Assembly: GCF_034140825.1 (NCBI RefSeq)
Contig: NC_089040.1
Span: 3,699,501 to 3,763,500, forward strand
Source of the DNA: Oryza sativa Japonica Group
Taxonomy: Eukaryota; Streptophyta; Magnoliopsida; Poales; Poaceae
Length of the DNA stretch: 64,000 bases
Reading direction: 5' to 3'
In this document: positions 20,659-29,916 of the stretch, piece after piece
Numbering within the stretch: position 1 is the first letter of the stretch
Layout of the letters: each line of letters opens with the position of its first letter
Notes under the pieces: model-generated
The model's database searches: none
Seen by the model: only the letters and a program-made list of their open reading frames with translations
Told to the model about the DNA's origin: nothing
Program-made: the position numbers and the translations under genes

Positions 20659-22797
20659 TCTTGGTATCAGAGCACGATCCTGGAGCGGCCGACATTCAAG
20701 ACGCGTTTGCAAGGTCAAGTGGACGCCATGGAGAAGCAGCATGAAGGCTTCGGGAAGATGCTGTCCAGTATTCAGGAGGCGATCGGCGCCATGTCGGTGA
20801 AGCAAGGCGAGGTGCAGGAGACGATGAACAAAATGGAGAAATCCATTTCAAGTTGGCGACCTCAGGTTGATGCTGCGGTGCAGAGCTTGCAGCGCGACAT
20901 GGAGTTGCTGAGAAATCAAGTCGGTGCGGTGGAGCGACATCAAGCGGAAGCTGACAAATCGTCGAACACCTCGCAGGCGTTGGAGGAGCGGGAGGAAATT
21001 GCTCGTCGCACATCTCAGTTGCCGACGTCGCCAACCACGTCTCTGCCAGTATCGCAGGCGTTGGAGGAGCGGGAGGAAATTGCTCGTCGCGCACCTCTGT
21101 TGCCGACGCCGCCAACCGCGTCTATGCCAGCCTCGACTGGCGAAATTGGTCTGGATGGCCACCGCATTTCAACTCAGTTCCGGGGGAGGGCATCGGGGGT
21201 AGTCACTACTCTCGTCCCACCTCCGGGCAAGGGTACGCACTCTCTACCATTTTCTCCTCGTGTTCATCCAAATTTTTCGGAGTTTGTTGGTCGCGAGGAG
21301 AGTGGGGGATCAGTGGGGCGTGGGTACAATCACAGATTGCCGAAATTGGATTTTCCCCAATTTGATGGCAGTGATCCTCAGAATTGGCGTTTAAGATGTG
21401 AACATTATTTTGGGGTTTATGGCACTCATCCAGATTTATGGGTTAGAGTAGCTACCATTTATTTCATTGGTCGAGCTGCATCTTGGTTACGTTCTTCGCG
21501 AGCTCATTTGCTTTGTGGGAATTGGGGAGTTTTTTGTGATACGGTGGATAGGAAGTTTGATAGGAATAGACACCTTCAGCTTGTTCGTCAGATTGATCAA
21601 CTCAAGCAGTCAGGGTCGGTGAATGAGTATTATGAGCGTTTTGATGATTTGTGGAGTCAGTTGTTAGTTTATGATCCAACCTTGAGCACTGTGAGTTGTG
21701 TCCATAGATTCACGGAGGGATTACGCAGTGATATTAAAAATGCAGTGTTAATGCATTTTCCCCAAGATTTGGAGACTGCTTTGGCTCTTGCTATCTTACA
21801 GGAGGAATTGGGAGAGGCTGGTGGATCTTTGGTGTCCAAGGATGGGAAGAAATTGGGTGATCACGCTGCTCGAATTAAAAGTGCTTACCCTTTACCTTTA
21901 CCACCACCCAAATTTGTGCATGCTGGCAAGGGAGATGATAAAAGAACAGCTGAAGTTCCTAAAGTGGCCAATTCTTCTGATAAATTGGTTGCTCTCAAGG
22001 CCTATCGACGAGCTCAAGGTCTTTGCTATGTTTGTGCTGAAAAATGGTCTCCTACTCACAAGTGTTCAGGATCAGTACAGTTACATGCTGTTCAAGAACT
22101 CTTCAGTGTTTTGGCAGCTGATGTTTCTGAGGGTGAACAGGATGCTGATTCTATCTCTAGTTTGATGGCTATTTCTTTACAGGCCATTCAAGGCACGGTT
22201 TCTGCACATACTTTGCGATTACAAGGGTCCATTCAAGGCTTTGATGTGTTAATTTTGGTGGATTCAGGCAGCTCTTGCAGTTTTCTCAGTTCAGTGGTTT
22301 TACCTCATCTCACTGGTGTGAAATCTTTACTTACTCCAGTTCAAGTAAAGGTAGCCAATGGTGCTGTTCTTTCTTGTACCTCTGAGTTGCCGGCTGCAAA
22401 ATGGGAGGTTCAAGGGCATCAGTTCTCTACTGATTTCAAACTGCTTCCTTTGGACAATTATGATATGATCTTGGGTATGGACTGGTTAGAGAAATATAGT
22501 CCAATGGATATCAATTGGCAGGCCAAAACAATTCAGTTTGGTCTTCTTGATAAGTCAGTGGAACTTAAAGGAGTGGTACCGGAATTGGATAAATGTGATC
22601 TGGTCTCTATTCATCAGTTACAGCTGTTGCACAATCAAGGAGCTGTGGAGTCCTTGGTTCAGCTCACTGCCAGTGACGGCTCTAGTTCTTCTCAAAATGT
22701 TCCAAGTTCAATTCAGTCCATTTTGGATGAATTTGCTGACATTTTTAATGAACCAGACGGGTTGCCACCTTCTCGATCTTATGATCACACTATTCCT
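20352..22797 (+). mobile_element. Ty3/gypsy LTR retroelement B (5' portion)
   Basis: A 307-bp 5' LTR (20352-20658, TGTTACTG ... GTAACA) contains a TATA-like 'ctataaatac'. It is followed by the primer-binding site ttggtatcagagc. Gag follows (capsid block 'RAASWLRSSRAH', CCHC-type knuckle replaced by a Cys/His motif 'GLCYVCAEKWSPTHKC'), then an aspartic protease with the DSG triad ('LVDSGSSCSFLS') and the start of pol. Recognisable sequence stops at 22.8 kb and no 3' LTR was found, so it is an incomplete fossil. It is the same family as element C (29.9-33.8 kb). The gag-protease part looks well kept, implying moderate age. Confidence 0.9.
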
Positions 22798-22798
22798 A

Positions 22799-23026
22799 GC
22801 TGGTTGAGGTCGCGAAGGTTGACGCTGTTCCACGACCACCCGGTCCTGGGGGCCGGGAGGTACCGCCCGTTCGCGGCGCTGTGGAGCATGAGGATGTCGC
22901 CGCCGTCGAGGTGGAGTATGTGCACCGTCCACGCCGCGCGGTCCTGGTGCAGGTAGACGCCGCTCCCGTCCTCGCCGGCGCGGAGGTCCGCAGCCACACG
23001 TGGTGCCCGTCGTGGAACTTCTCCAT
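22799..23026 (-). pseudogene. DUF569 gene 5' fragment
   Basis: ATG at 23026 opens MEKFHDGHHVWLR, the diagnostic start of plant DUF569 proteins. After a frame change the family pattern continues as GEDGSGVYLHQDRAAWTVHI, then LHSAANGRYLPA (usually HSAAYGRYLAA), and ends abruptly against gypsy element B. About 75 codons of a normally much longer protein remain. DUF569 proteins have an actin-crosslinking-like beta-trefoil fold; the function is unclear. A broken scrap brought in by rearrangement. Confidence 0.7.
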
Positions 23027-23500
23027 TGCCTCCGGCGAGCGGCGGAGGCGGCGCGGGTCTCTTGCTTTCTTGGCGCTCCCGTCGGCGAGAAGAAGAGACG
23101 GCGCGGCGAGGGGAGAGCGGAGGGAGGGGAGCAGTTCGCTGCGCTCTTGGTTTCTTGCGCCGCGGCGGAGGCGGCGTTGGCCAATGGCCTCGGCAGCCAA
23201 CCTGCGGGCGTCGGTGCCGGAGGCCGTGGCAGCCAGTCGACGATGAAGAGGCGCCCGCCGCCAGCCGCCAGGCGTCCTCCAGAGCATCTAGGCCGCTATT
23301 GGCGTTCAGCTTCGGCGGCGCACGGACGCAGAATCCTTCCTCCTGCTCGGAGGAAGGCCATGGCGACGGGCGGTGGTGGTGGATGCTGGCGCTGGCGGTG
23401 GGCGCGAGCTCGACGCGCCTCCTCGGCGTCAAGCGGGGCCTTCATGCAACGACGGAGACCCATTGGTTGGTTGTTGGTGTTGCTGGCGCGGGACGTGTTC
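23027..23500. other. GC-rich rearranged segment before FB3
   Basis: Contains 'gcgagcggcggaggcggcgc' and 'ggggagagcggagggagggg', which also occur near 14480, 19760 and, inverted, near 49460. Several long GC-rich frames are open on both strands, but none has a recognisable domain and all are probably chance ORFs. Confidence 0.4.
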
Positions 23501-23747
23501 TGGCCCATCTCGTAGCAGCCCAAACGTGTTCAACCAACGCAGCAAGTTTCAGGATACTCGACAGGGCACGCAAGATTAACGGACGTACGGCTCCGACTCC
23601 GAGAGGCGAGATTCCGATTTGATTGCAGAACTGATGTCAGATTCCGAATCAAAAAACAAAAAGTAAAAACGATTCGGACAATGCAAGCATCCTCTTCCTA
23701 TAAAAGTCTTTCTTGTTTTAGTTACAGGGAATTCGCTTAGTATCGAT
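23501..23747 (+). promoter_or_regulatory. FB3 promoter
   Basis: TATAAAA at 23699-23705 lies 43 bp before the ATG, inside the conserved block 'tcctataaaagtctttcttg'. The upstream 200 bp matches the FB2 promoter closely ('cccatctcgtagcagcccaa') and the FB1 promoter in inverted orientation. Confidence 0.7.
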
Positions 23748-25202
23748 ATGGCTTGTGCGAGCGCGGGAAAACGTGATATGATGAATCAGCCGGGACATGG
23801 TGGTGATCTGCCCGTGGCCAAGCGGCGGCGGTGCGTCGAACCCACCGGCGCCGCCGCAGCCTGCATCCCGGAAGACGTCATCGAGCAAATCCTCCTCCGT
23901 CTCCCCGTCAAGTCCATCCTGCGGTTCAGGTCCGTGTGCAAGTCGTGGCGCTCCATGGTCGCCGAGCCGCACTTCGTTCGCCTCCAGCTGCACCACTCCA
24001 CCACGGCGGCGCGCCGCGTACTGTCAGGCTGGCGTATCCTACAGGAACGGATGGGATCGATATGCTTCTTTCGCTACCCGGGGCATGGCGCCCTCGCGGA
24101 CCTCGCGTATGAGATGACATGCTCCTCGGCCGTCGCCACCGCCGACGAGGATGATACCGCCGACTGGGACGCCGTCGACGATGGGGATGCCGTGGATGAC
24201 GGGGACGACGCCGCGGACTGGGACACCGACGATGACGGGGACGACGCTACGGACTGGGACACCGACGATGACGGGGACGACGCTACTACGGATTGGGACA
24301 CCGACGATGACGGGGACGGCGCCGACCGGTACATCAACAATGGCGCCATCAGGTTTGGCCTCCCTCTGCACTGCAACGGGCTCGTGTTGCTGAGCACGAT
24401 GGAGAACTCCTCTATGATGTTAGTTTGCAACCCGGCAACGAGGGAGTTCGCCGAGCTACCGGCCTGTACGCCGGACTACTTGAGGATCCAAAGAGTAGGC
24501 TTCTACGCCGACCAGCCTACAGGCAAGACGAAGGTGGTTCGCTACTTCATCCGCCACTGCAACGAAACCTACACGGACTACAGCGTCGGATGCGAGGTTT
24601 TGTCCCTCGGCTCGCCGGCGTGGAGGCCGCTCGCCGACCCTCCCTACCTCGTCCTGAACAAAACGTCACCGTGCATCCTCGGTGGCATCTACTGGATCGC
24701 CATCCTACCGTCGCCGCCCACCGGCAGCTGCACCACCCCCGGAAAAATGCTACGCTTCGACGTGTGCAGCGAGGAGTTTACCAGTTTCCCGAGCCCACCG
24801 TTCATGGAGCGGCAGGAGATATGTGACGTTAATGGGACCCTGACGGAGCTGGCCGGAAAGCTGTGCTATATGCACACTCCCGCCGACGGTAAAGTTGAGC
24901 TCTGGACAGCTTCCGCCGCCGACGAAGGGCCGCGATGGTCGCTGCATTGCACCGTCGTGCTATCGTACCCCTTTCAAACCATCTACCCATTTGACCACGA
25001 TTACCAAGGAAGCATATTTTTCAACGTGGATTGTGCCTTGATTTACCGGTACGATGTGGAACGCGGAGTTGCGGAACGCGTGGTGGACATGATCGACGAC
25101 ATGACCTACATCAACCGTTCCAAGCTGTACCGTGGTCCAGGTTACTTGAAGTACCGTACCATTCAGTACAGTGAGAGCCTGGTATCCGTCCAAGCAAATT
25201 AA
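23748..25202 (+). CDS. F-box protein FB3
   Basis: An intact single-exon gene of 484 residues. The F-box (about residues 40-80, DVIEQILLRLPVKS, SVCKSWRSMVAEPHF) matches FB1. The C-terminal half (TPDYLRIQRVGFYADQ, VLNKTSPCILGGIYWIAILP, LTELAGKLCYMH) matches FB2 instead. Between them lies an acidic linker expanded by an internal repeat (about 135-195). Predicted SCF ubiquitin-ligase substrate adaptor; the target is unknown. It keeps a canonical TATA box, so it may be expressed. The protein ends SESLVSVQAN like the other members. Confidence 0.9.
   Translation: MACASAGKRDMMNQPGHGGDLPVAKRRRCVEPTGAAAACIPEDVIEQILLRLPVKSILRFRSVCKSWRSMVAEPHFVRLQLHHSTTAARRVLSGWRILQERMGSICFFRYPGHGALADLAYEMTCSSAVATADEDDTADWDAVDDGDAVDDGDDAADWDTDDDGDDATDWDTDDDGDDATTDWDTDDDGDGADRYINNGAIRFGLPLHCNGLVLLSTMENSSMMLVCNPATREFAELPACTPDYLRIQRVGFYADQPTGKTKVVRYFIRHCNETYTDYSVGCEVLSLGSPAWRPLADPPYLVLNKTSPCILGGIYWIAILPSPPTGSCTTPGKMLRFDVCSEEFTSFPSPPFMERQEICDVNGTLTELAGKLCYMHTPADGKVELWTASAADEGPRWSLHCTVVLSYPFQTIYPFDHDYQGSIFFNVDCALIYRYDVERGVAERVVDMIDDMTYINRSKLYRGPGYLKYRTIQYSESLVSVQAN
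24160..24325 (+). repeat. In-frame acidic tandem repeat in FB3
   Basis: 'gactgggacaccgacgatga' plus 'cggggacgacgct' is repeated about three times with small changes, giving DWDTDDDGDDAT units of 11-13 residues. Lengths stay multiples of three. FB1, FB2 and FB4 have shorter, differently arranged versions, so the linker evolves by slippage. Confidence 0.85.
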
Positions 25203-25259
25203 TTTATTATGAGTTCAGCTATAGTGTCATTTCAGATTATATATATACACACACGTTCT

Positions 25260-25485
25260 GTGTTCACAAAGGTTGTGTTCCAAGAAATCGTACGTACGGA
25301 AAACGGAGCAATCTATTAGCGTATAATTAATTAAGTTTAAGATAATTTATTTTCAAAAATGGATTAATATGATTTTTAAAGCAACTTTCGTATAGAATTT
25401 TTTGCAAAACACGCACCATTTAACAGTTTGAAACGCGTGCGCGTGGAAAAAGAGATGGGAGAGTTGGGAACTTAAGAACACAGCT
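25260..25485. mobile_element. Dispersed rice MITE-like element (gtgttc family), copy 2
   Basis: Begins 'gtgttcacaaagg', ends 'cttaagaacac', and contains the core 'ttaatatgatttttaaagca' also seen at 5868-6140. Short inverted ends (gtgttc/gaacac) are visible. It lies just 3' of FB3. Confidence 0.6.
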
Positions 25486-25700
25486 GAAAAAAAAACCCAC
25501 CTTACTCTATTTCTATCTGTTCGTTGTTAACCTCTAAAAATAGGGTAGGATTGCCCTCTTGTGGTCCACCTGATTCTATTTCAACACATTTATATTGACC
25601 AAATTTTGTCCAATATTTTGTGAGACTAATTACAAATTGTCCGTGAGTTGCAACATGTGATAAAAATAACGACAACCAATGATTGGATTCAACATTTGTA

Positions 25701-25935
25701 CTCCCTCCGTTTCGAAATGTTTGACACCGTTGACTTTTTAGCACATGTTTGACCGTTCGTCTTATTCAAAAACTTTTGTGAGATATATAAAATTATATGC
25801 CTACATAAAAATATATTTAACAATGAATCAAATGATAGGAAAAGAATTAATAATTACTTAAATTTTTTGAATAAGACGAACGGTCAAATATGTGATAAAA
25901 AGTCAACGGTGTCAAATATTTCGAAACGGATGGAG
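25701..25935. mobile_element. Stowaway-type MITE in the FB3 flank
   Basis: CTCCCTCCGTTTCG ... CGAAACGGATGGAG with TA on both sides (25699-25700, 25936-25937), 235 bp, long hairpin. The paralogous flanks near 16405 and, inverted, near 34125 run straight through ('tttgtaattaattc') without it, so it inserted after duplication. Confidence 0.92.
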
Positions 25936-26689
25936 TATTTAATTCTAGCCCTTTAAGAAAAGATATTCTTCACTCAAAGCCAGTCGAATTTCATTCAGGA
26001 GCCGCCTACAATGTGTGCAACCAAGCCGCCGACGCCAAGAAAAAGGGAAACCGATAGAGAAGAGGAAGGAGAGACATGTGCGGTCCACCAATTTTTTTTT
26101 ATTTAGAGTGAATTACTTTGACATGTGTGTTCCACGCTAACTCAGCCACCACGTCAACGGAAACTGAGTACTATACTGGCCTGGGACATAGGTTACACAT
26201 CGAGGGACGCGTTATACCTTGTATTGCGGTTCATGAACGAATTTCAAACATGACGAGAAATTAAGGAACCTAAGTGAACTTATTCCGGGAAGGAAAGGGT
26301 GGTCGGCCTGGCAGAGGAAGAAGGTGGGAAGGAGAGCGATGGGCCAGAGGAGGAAGAAGGTTGGAAGGGGAGCGATAGGCCGGAGGGGAAAGGTTAGACT
26401 TCTGCAAGAAATGGCCTAGAACAAAGATGGGGATTTGAATTGTTTTTTCAACTGGTTATTTAACTGATGATTTTTTTCAGTCATTTCAATTGCTAGCTGT
26501 ATGATATGACATATGATTCATCATCCATACATTTGCAGAAGTTTTTTTCTACAGCAAAAGGTGTACATGAATCAAACTCGGCACAACGTGAAGGGAATCC
26601 AAGTAGACTCTTTGCCATCCGGGAGCTAGCCAACAACTCGTGGCCGGCCCAAACACTTTTTTTTTCTTTGAAACCGTAGCCAGGCTAAG

Positions 26690-27060
26690 TTGGAGTTATA
26701 TTAAGGAGAATAGAAAGTATTTAATATCACCAAGGAAGGTGAAAGAGAGAAAAAAAAAGAAACATGAAGAAAAATAGAAAAGAAACACACACTAAATGAA
26801 ATAAAAATCTAAGCGGATATTCTCGCAATATTTTTTGCCCCACACATGCTCCATAGCTTGATTTCGTCTTATATTTTGGCGAGGAGTTGCGGTATGGTCT
26901 TATCTTGATTTTGGAACACCCTTCTATTTCGTTCACAACATATTTTCCATACCACCAACAAGTGGATTGACTTGAGTGCTTTAGCCTTGTTTTTCCCACC
27001 TTGAGATGTTCTTCTGATCCACGAATCCAACAATGCTTTATTTTCGTCACGTGGGTGTTC
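26690..27060 (-). mobile_element. LINE 3' fragment 2
   Basis: A minus-strand frame reads KALKSIHLLVVWKICCERNR, then RVFQNQDKTIPQLLAKI and IKLWSMCGAKNIARIS. This matches the Trp/Cys-rich C-terminus of plant L1 LINEs (usual pattern WxxWKxRNxxVF ... LWxxAGA). Stops and truncation mark it as a relic. It is unrelated in sequence to the fragment at 4.7 kb. Confidence 0.65.
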
Positions 27061-27694
27061 TACGTCGCTGCAGTTCAGTTTACTTATTTAGGAATGGAAT
27101 AAGTTTACTTATGTCCCTCAATTTGATGCAGTGTCTGAAATGGAATAAGGTCACCGGAGGTCCCTCAACTTAACAGCGAGATTTTTTGAGATCCCTTAAC
27201 TACAAAACCAGAAATATGTACCCCTAAACTCCCTCAAACCGTTCACTGTAGATCCCTCGGCAGTATTTTTGCCCGGTTTTGCTGACATGGCAACCTAGTC
27301 AGCAAATTTTTTTTAAAATATTACGTGGGGCCCACATGTCAGCTGCACATCTTTTTTTTCTTCTCTCTTCTTCTCCTTCTCTTCTCTCTTCTCTCTTCTC
27401 TCTTCAGCGAGCGCGGCAGCCACAGACAGAGCGGCGTGTCGGGGTTATCCTCCGTGGAGGCGACGAGCACGGCCGCAGCAGCGACGGCAGGTTCCCGGAC
27501 TCGGAGCCAGCACGTTCAGCCGGAGCAACGGTTGCTACACCGACGCCGCATTCTCCGCCGCGCGCTCCTCGTCGCCGCCGGGCTCACCGTTCAGCTTCTC
27601 CTTGATTGCTCTCGTCAATAAAAATGTGGGCATCATTATTGATAGCTAGGAGCACTACGTGCTTGCAGACGGCGAACGACACGACCAGACCGGC

Positions 27695-27960
27695 ATGGCC
27701 GCCGCGGCGAACGACACGACGCCGGCGCCGGGGCCGGGCTGCAGCTCAAGCTGCTGGTGGAAGCGCTCGCGTCGCGTGCTGTACACAGAGGCGCGTAAGG
27801 ACGCGGTGGACTTCCTCATCGGCCTCCTCCGCGTTCGTCTCGTTCGTCGCTGACGTCTCGCTGGAGGAGTTCGGTGACTCGCTGCATGTGCCCGCCGATC
27901 CCTTGCGCCGGCGAACTCCTGACCCTGCCGGAGAGCAACTCCGCTGTCGTCACCGACCGA
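27695..27960 (+). pseudogene. DUF674 fragment captured in the Pack-MULE
   Basis: ATG 27695 opens MAAAANDTTPAPGPG. The conserved DUF674 block RVLYTEARKDAVDFLIGLLR follows, with the preceding 'LQLKLLVEALASR' present in a neighbouring frame, which implies a frameshift. The protein then diverges. DUF674 proteins are plant-specific and of unknown function. Only the N-terminal part was captured. Confidence 0.7.
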
Positions 27961-28067
27961 CCACTACTCTACGTACACGTACGTACGTCGTCATAAAACT
28001 TGAATAAACTTTGCAAAATTCGCACCATTTGTACGTGACTTTCATGATGATGATGCCATGCTTGTAG

Positions 28068-28440
28068 GTGACGAGGCTGAGGTGTGGCGGCTTCGTGTTC
28101 GGCACCCAGATCTGCCACAACCTCGTCGACGCGGCGGGGATCACGTAGTTCTTGCAGACCGTCGGTGAGCTCGCGCAAGGCGCGGAGCGTCCGGTCGGTG
28201 TGAGCGAGGGAGCCCCTCGACGCGCGCCACCCGCCGCGTCCGGCGTACGACCACCCTGAGTACGAGCCGGCGTCCGACGAGGCCAGCGACAAGCTTCGTC
28301 CAGGCGACGAGCTCGTGCACCGCAGGTTCCTCTTCGGCCCCGACGATGTCGCCGTGCTGCGCGACCAGCTCCCCACGCGCCTCGGGCCCCGGTGCTCGCG
28401 CTTCCTTCTCCTCGTGCCCCCAGGCCCAGATCGCCGCTTT
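28068..28440 (+). pseudogene. BAHD acyltransferase fragment captured in the Pack-MULE
   Basis: After a splice-acceptor-like 'cttgtag', the frame reads VTRLRCGGFVFGTQICHNLVDAAGIT. It includes the catalytic HXXXD motif of BAHD acyl-CoA transferases (His codon at 28116-28118). A stop replaces the usual Gln codon just after it, then FLQTVGELAQGAERP continues. Further on, ELVHRRFLFGPDDVAVLRDQ matches the region following the motif in this family. A partial, non-functional copy that kept a trace of intron sequence, so it was taken at the DNA level. Confidence 0.75.
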
Positions 28441-28897
28441 CCGCCGCCTACAGCGGCCAACGCCGCCCCTCTGCCTGCTTCGGCCGCGCGCCGCCGCCCG
28501 CTGCCGCGCTCGCCCGCCGCTTGCCGCGTCGGCGTCGGCAACCTGCTGGCTCCGGGTCCGGGAACTTGCCGTCGCCACCACGGAGGAGAACCCTGTCACG
28601 CCGCTTCGCCTGTGGCTGTCGCGCTTGCTGAAGAGAGAAGAGAGAAGAGAAGGAGAAGAAAAGAGAAGGAAAAAAAAAAGATGTGTAGCTGACATGTGGG
28701 CCCCATGTAACTTTTTAAAAAATTTTGCTGACTAGGATGCCACGTCAGTAAAACCGGACAAAAATACTGCCGAGGGACCTCCGGTGAACGGTTTGAGAGA
28801 GTTTAGGGGTACACATTTCTGATTTTGTAGTTAAAGGATCTCAAAAAATCTCGCTGTTAAGTTGAGGGACCTCCGGTGACCTTGTTCCGTTTGAAAT

Positions 28898-29480
28898 TAT
28901 CCCCGAACCGATACTAGATATAATGTATTGTTCAACTCCTAAAACCAATATAAAATTAGTCCCAAGACGGTTTGAATAGCGGTTTCGGCTTCATGATGTT
29001 GTCTAGTTTTACTGGTTCCTCGTTCCATGTGGTGTTGATGTGACACTTAGTAAAAAAACAGTGAGATCCATATGTCAATAAGTATCCAATTTAAAATAAA
29101 AAATATACGTAATGTCCCACCTTCCTTTTCTTTTCTTTCATTCTCTTTTTCTTTCTCGATGCTTCTTCTCGTTCTCTTCTCCGCTGTGGCAGCGAGATGG
29201 GGTCGCCAAGGTAGATGCCAACGCGGTGAAGCGGCCGGTCGCAGCAGCGGCGGGGAACGGTCGATCTGCTGCTAACTAGGTGGCGATGGGATGGATGGAG
29301 TAGTGAAGCGGAATCGACCAGGACCTTCTCGGCGACTCCACCGATCTCCGGCATCCTATGTCGTCCGCGCCGGTCTTGGCTCGCAGATCCTTGTCCACCT
29401 CCAGTCAAGTCCATCCTGAGGTTCAGGTCCTTGTGCAAGTCGTGGCGTGCCATGGTCGCCAACACGCGCTTCGTACGTCT
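28898..29480 (+). repeat. Duplicated F-box flank, copy 3
   Basis: 'gaatagcggtttcggcttca', 'actggttcctcgttccatgt' and 'cccaccttccttttctttt' match the FB2 flank (16575-17110) and the inverted copy at 33870-34010. It continues into an F-box gene scrap. Confidence 0.75.
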
Positions 29481-29482
29481 CC
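29395..29482 (+). pseudogene. F-box domain scrap
   Basis: 'ccagtcaagtccatcctgag' onward encodes PVKSILRFRSLCKSWRAMVA, then NTRFVRL, which is the middle of the F-box of the FB2/FB4 type. Nothing of the rest of the gene is present. A sixth, nearly lost member of the cluster. Confidence 0.8.
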
Positions 29483-29916
29483 TATGCAAAATCACCCTCC
29501 TATGCAAAAATGAAAAAATCATAATGATTTGTGCAATTTTCGCTTACATATATCATAGTAAAATAAAAAACAATAGGCAATTTTTTTTTAAAAAAATATG
29601 GTATATATAAGAGCAAAAATATATGTCAGAAGGGTGAAAAAAAGGGAAATTATTTTTTTCCTATGATTATGACTAATTCACACTTACATTTATTTTTCTA
29701 TGACATACTTAAGGATAAATTGAACAATTCATCATGGATTTTACATGAATAATGACATGGCATGTATATATGGCGATTTCGGTTGATCCAATAACTATTT
29801 CTGAGCCATATGACAAAATTTAAGGGTTTCTTTGGACCATTTGAAAGATTCGGGGACTAAACTGACCCTAGAGTGAAACATTAGGAACTACAGTAGCTAT
29901 TCTCCCGAAAAATTTG
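29483..29916. other. AT-rich spacer, nothing recognised
   Basis: No ORF with a known domain, no MITE ends and no clear LTR. The last 20-40 bp abut the primer-binding site of gypsy element C, so part of this stretch may be a decayed LTR. Confidence 0.4.

Larger units (their letters stand above)
25203..26060 (+). repeat. FB3 3' flank, member of the duplicated flank family
   Basis: Shares 'tccaatattttgtgagacta', 'caacatgtgataaaaataac' and 'cttcactcaaagccagtcg' with the FB2 flank and, inverted, with 33850-34265. It carries two MITEs absent from the other copies. From 26060 to 26690 I see no gene; 26460-26570 resembles 48610-48700. Confidence 0.75.
27142..28888. mobile_element. Pack-MULE carrying two gene fragments
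   Basis: Long inverted repeats (about 380-400 bp each) begin GGAATAAGGTCACCGGAGG on the left and GGAACAAGGTCACCGGAGG on the complementary right end. They are flanked by a 9-bp target duplication with one mismatch (gtctgaaat 27133-27141, gtttgaaat 28889-28897). The arms share pyrimidine/purine tracts and 'gtggggcccacatgtcagct'. Between them lie plus-strand scraps of a DUF674 gene and a BAHD acyltransferase gene. No MuDR-type transposase is present. The 9-bp duplication and long repeats fit a non-autonomous Mutator-like element. Confidence 0.88.

Noticed and set aside
29072-29275. ORF of 67 codons at 29.07-29.28 kb
   Set aside because: It translates a pyrimidine-rich tract of the duplicated flank (FSFLSFSFSFSM). 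Low complexity.
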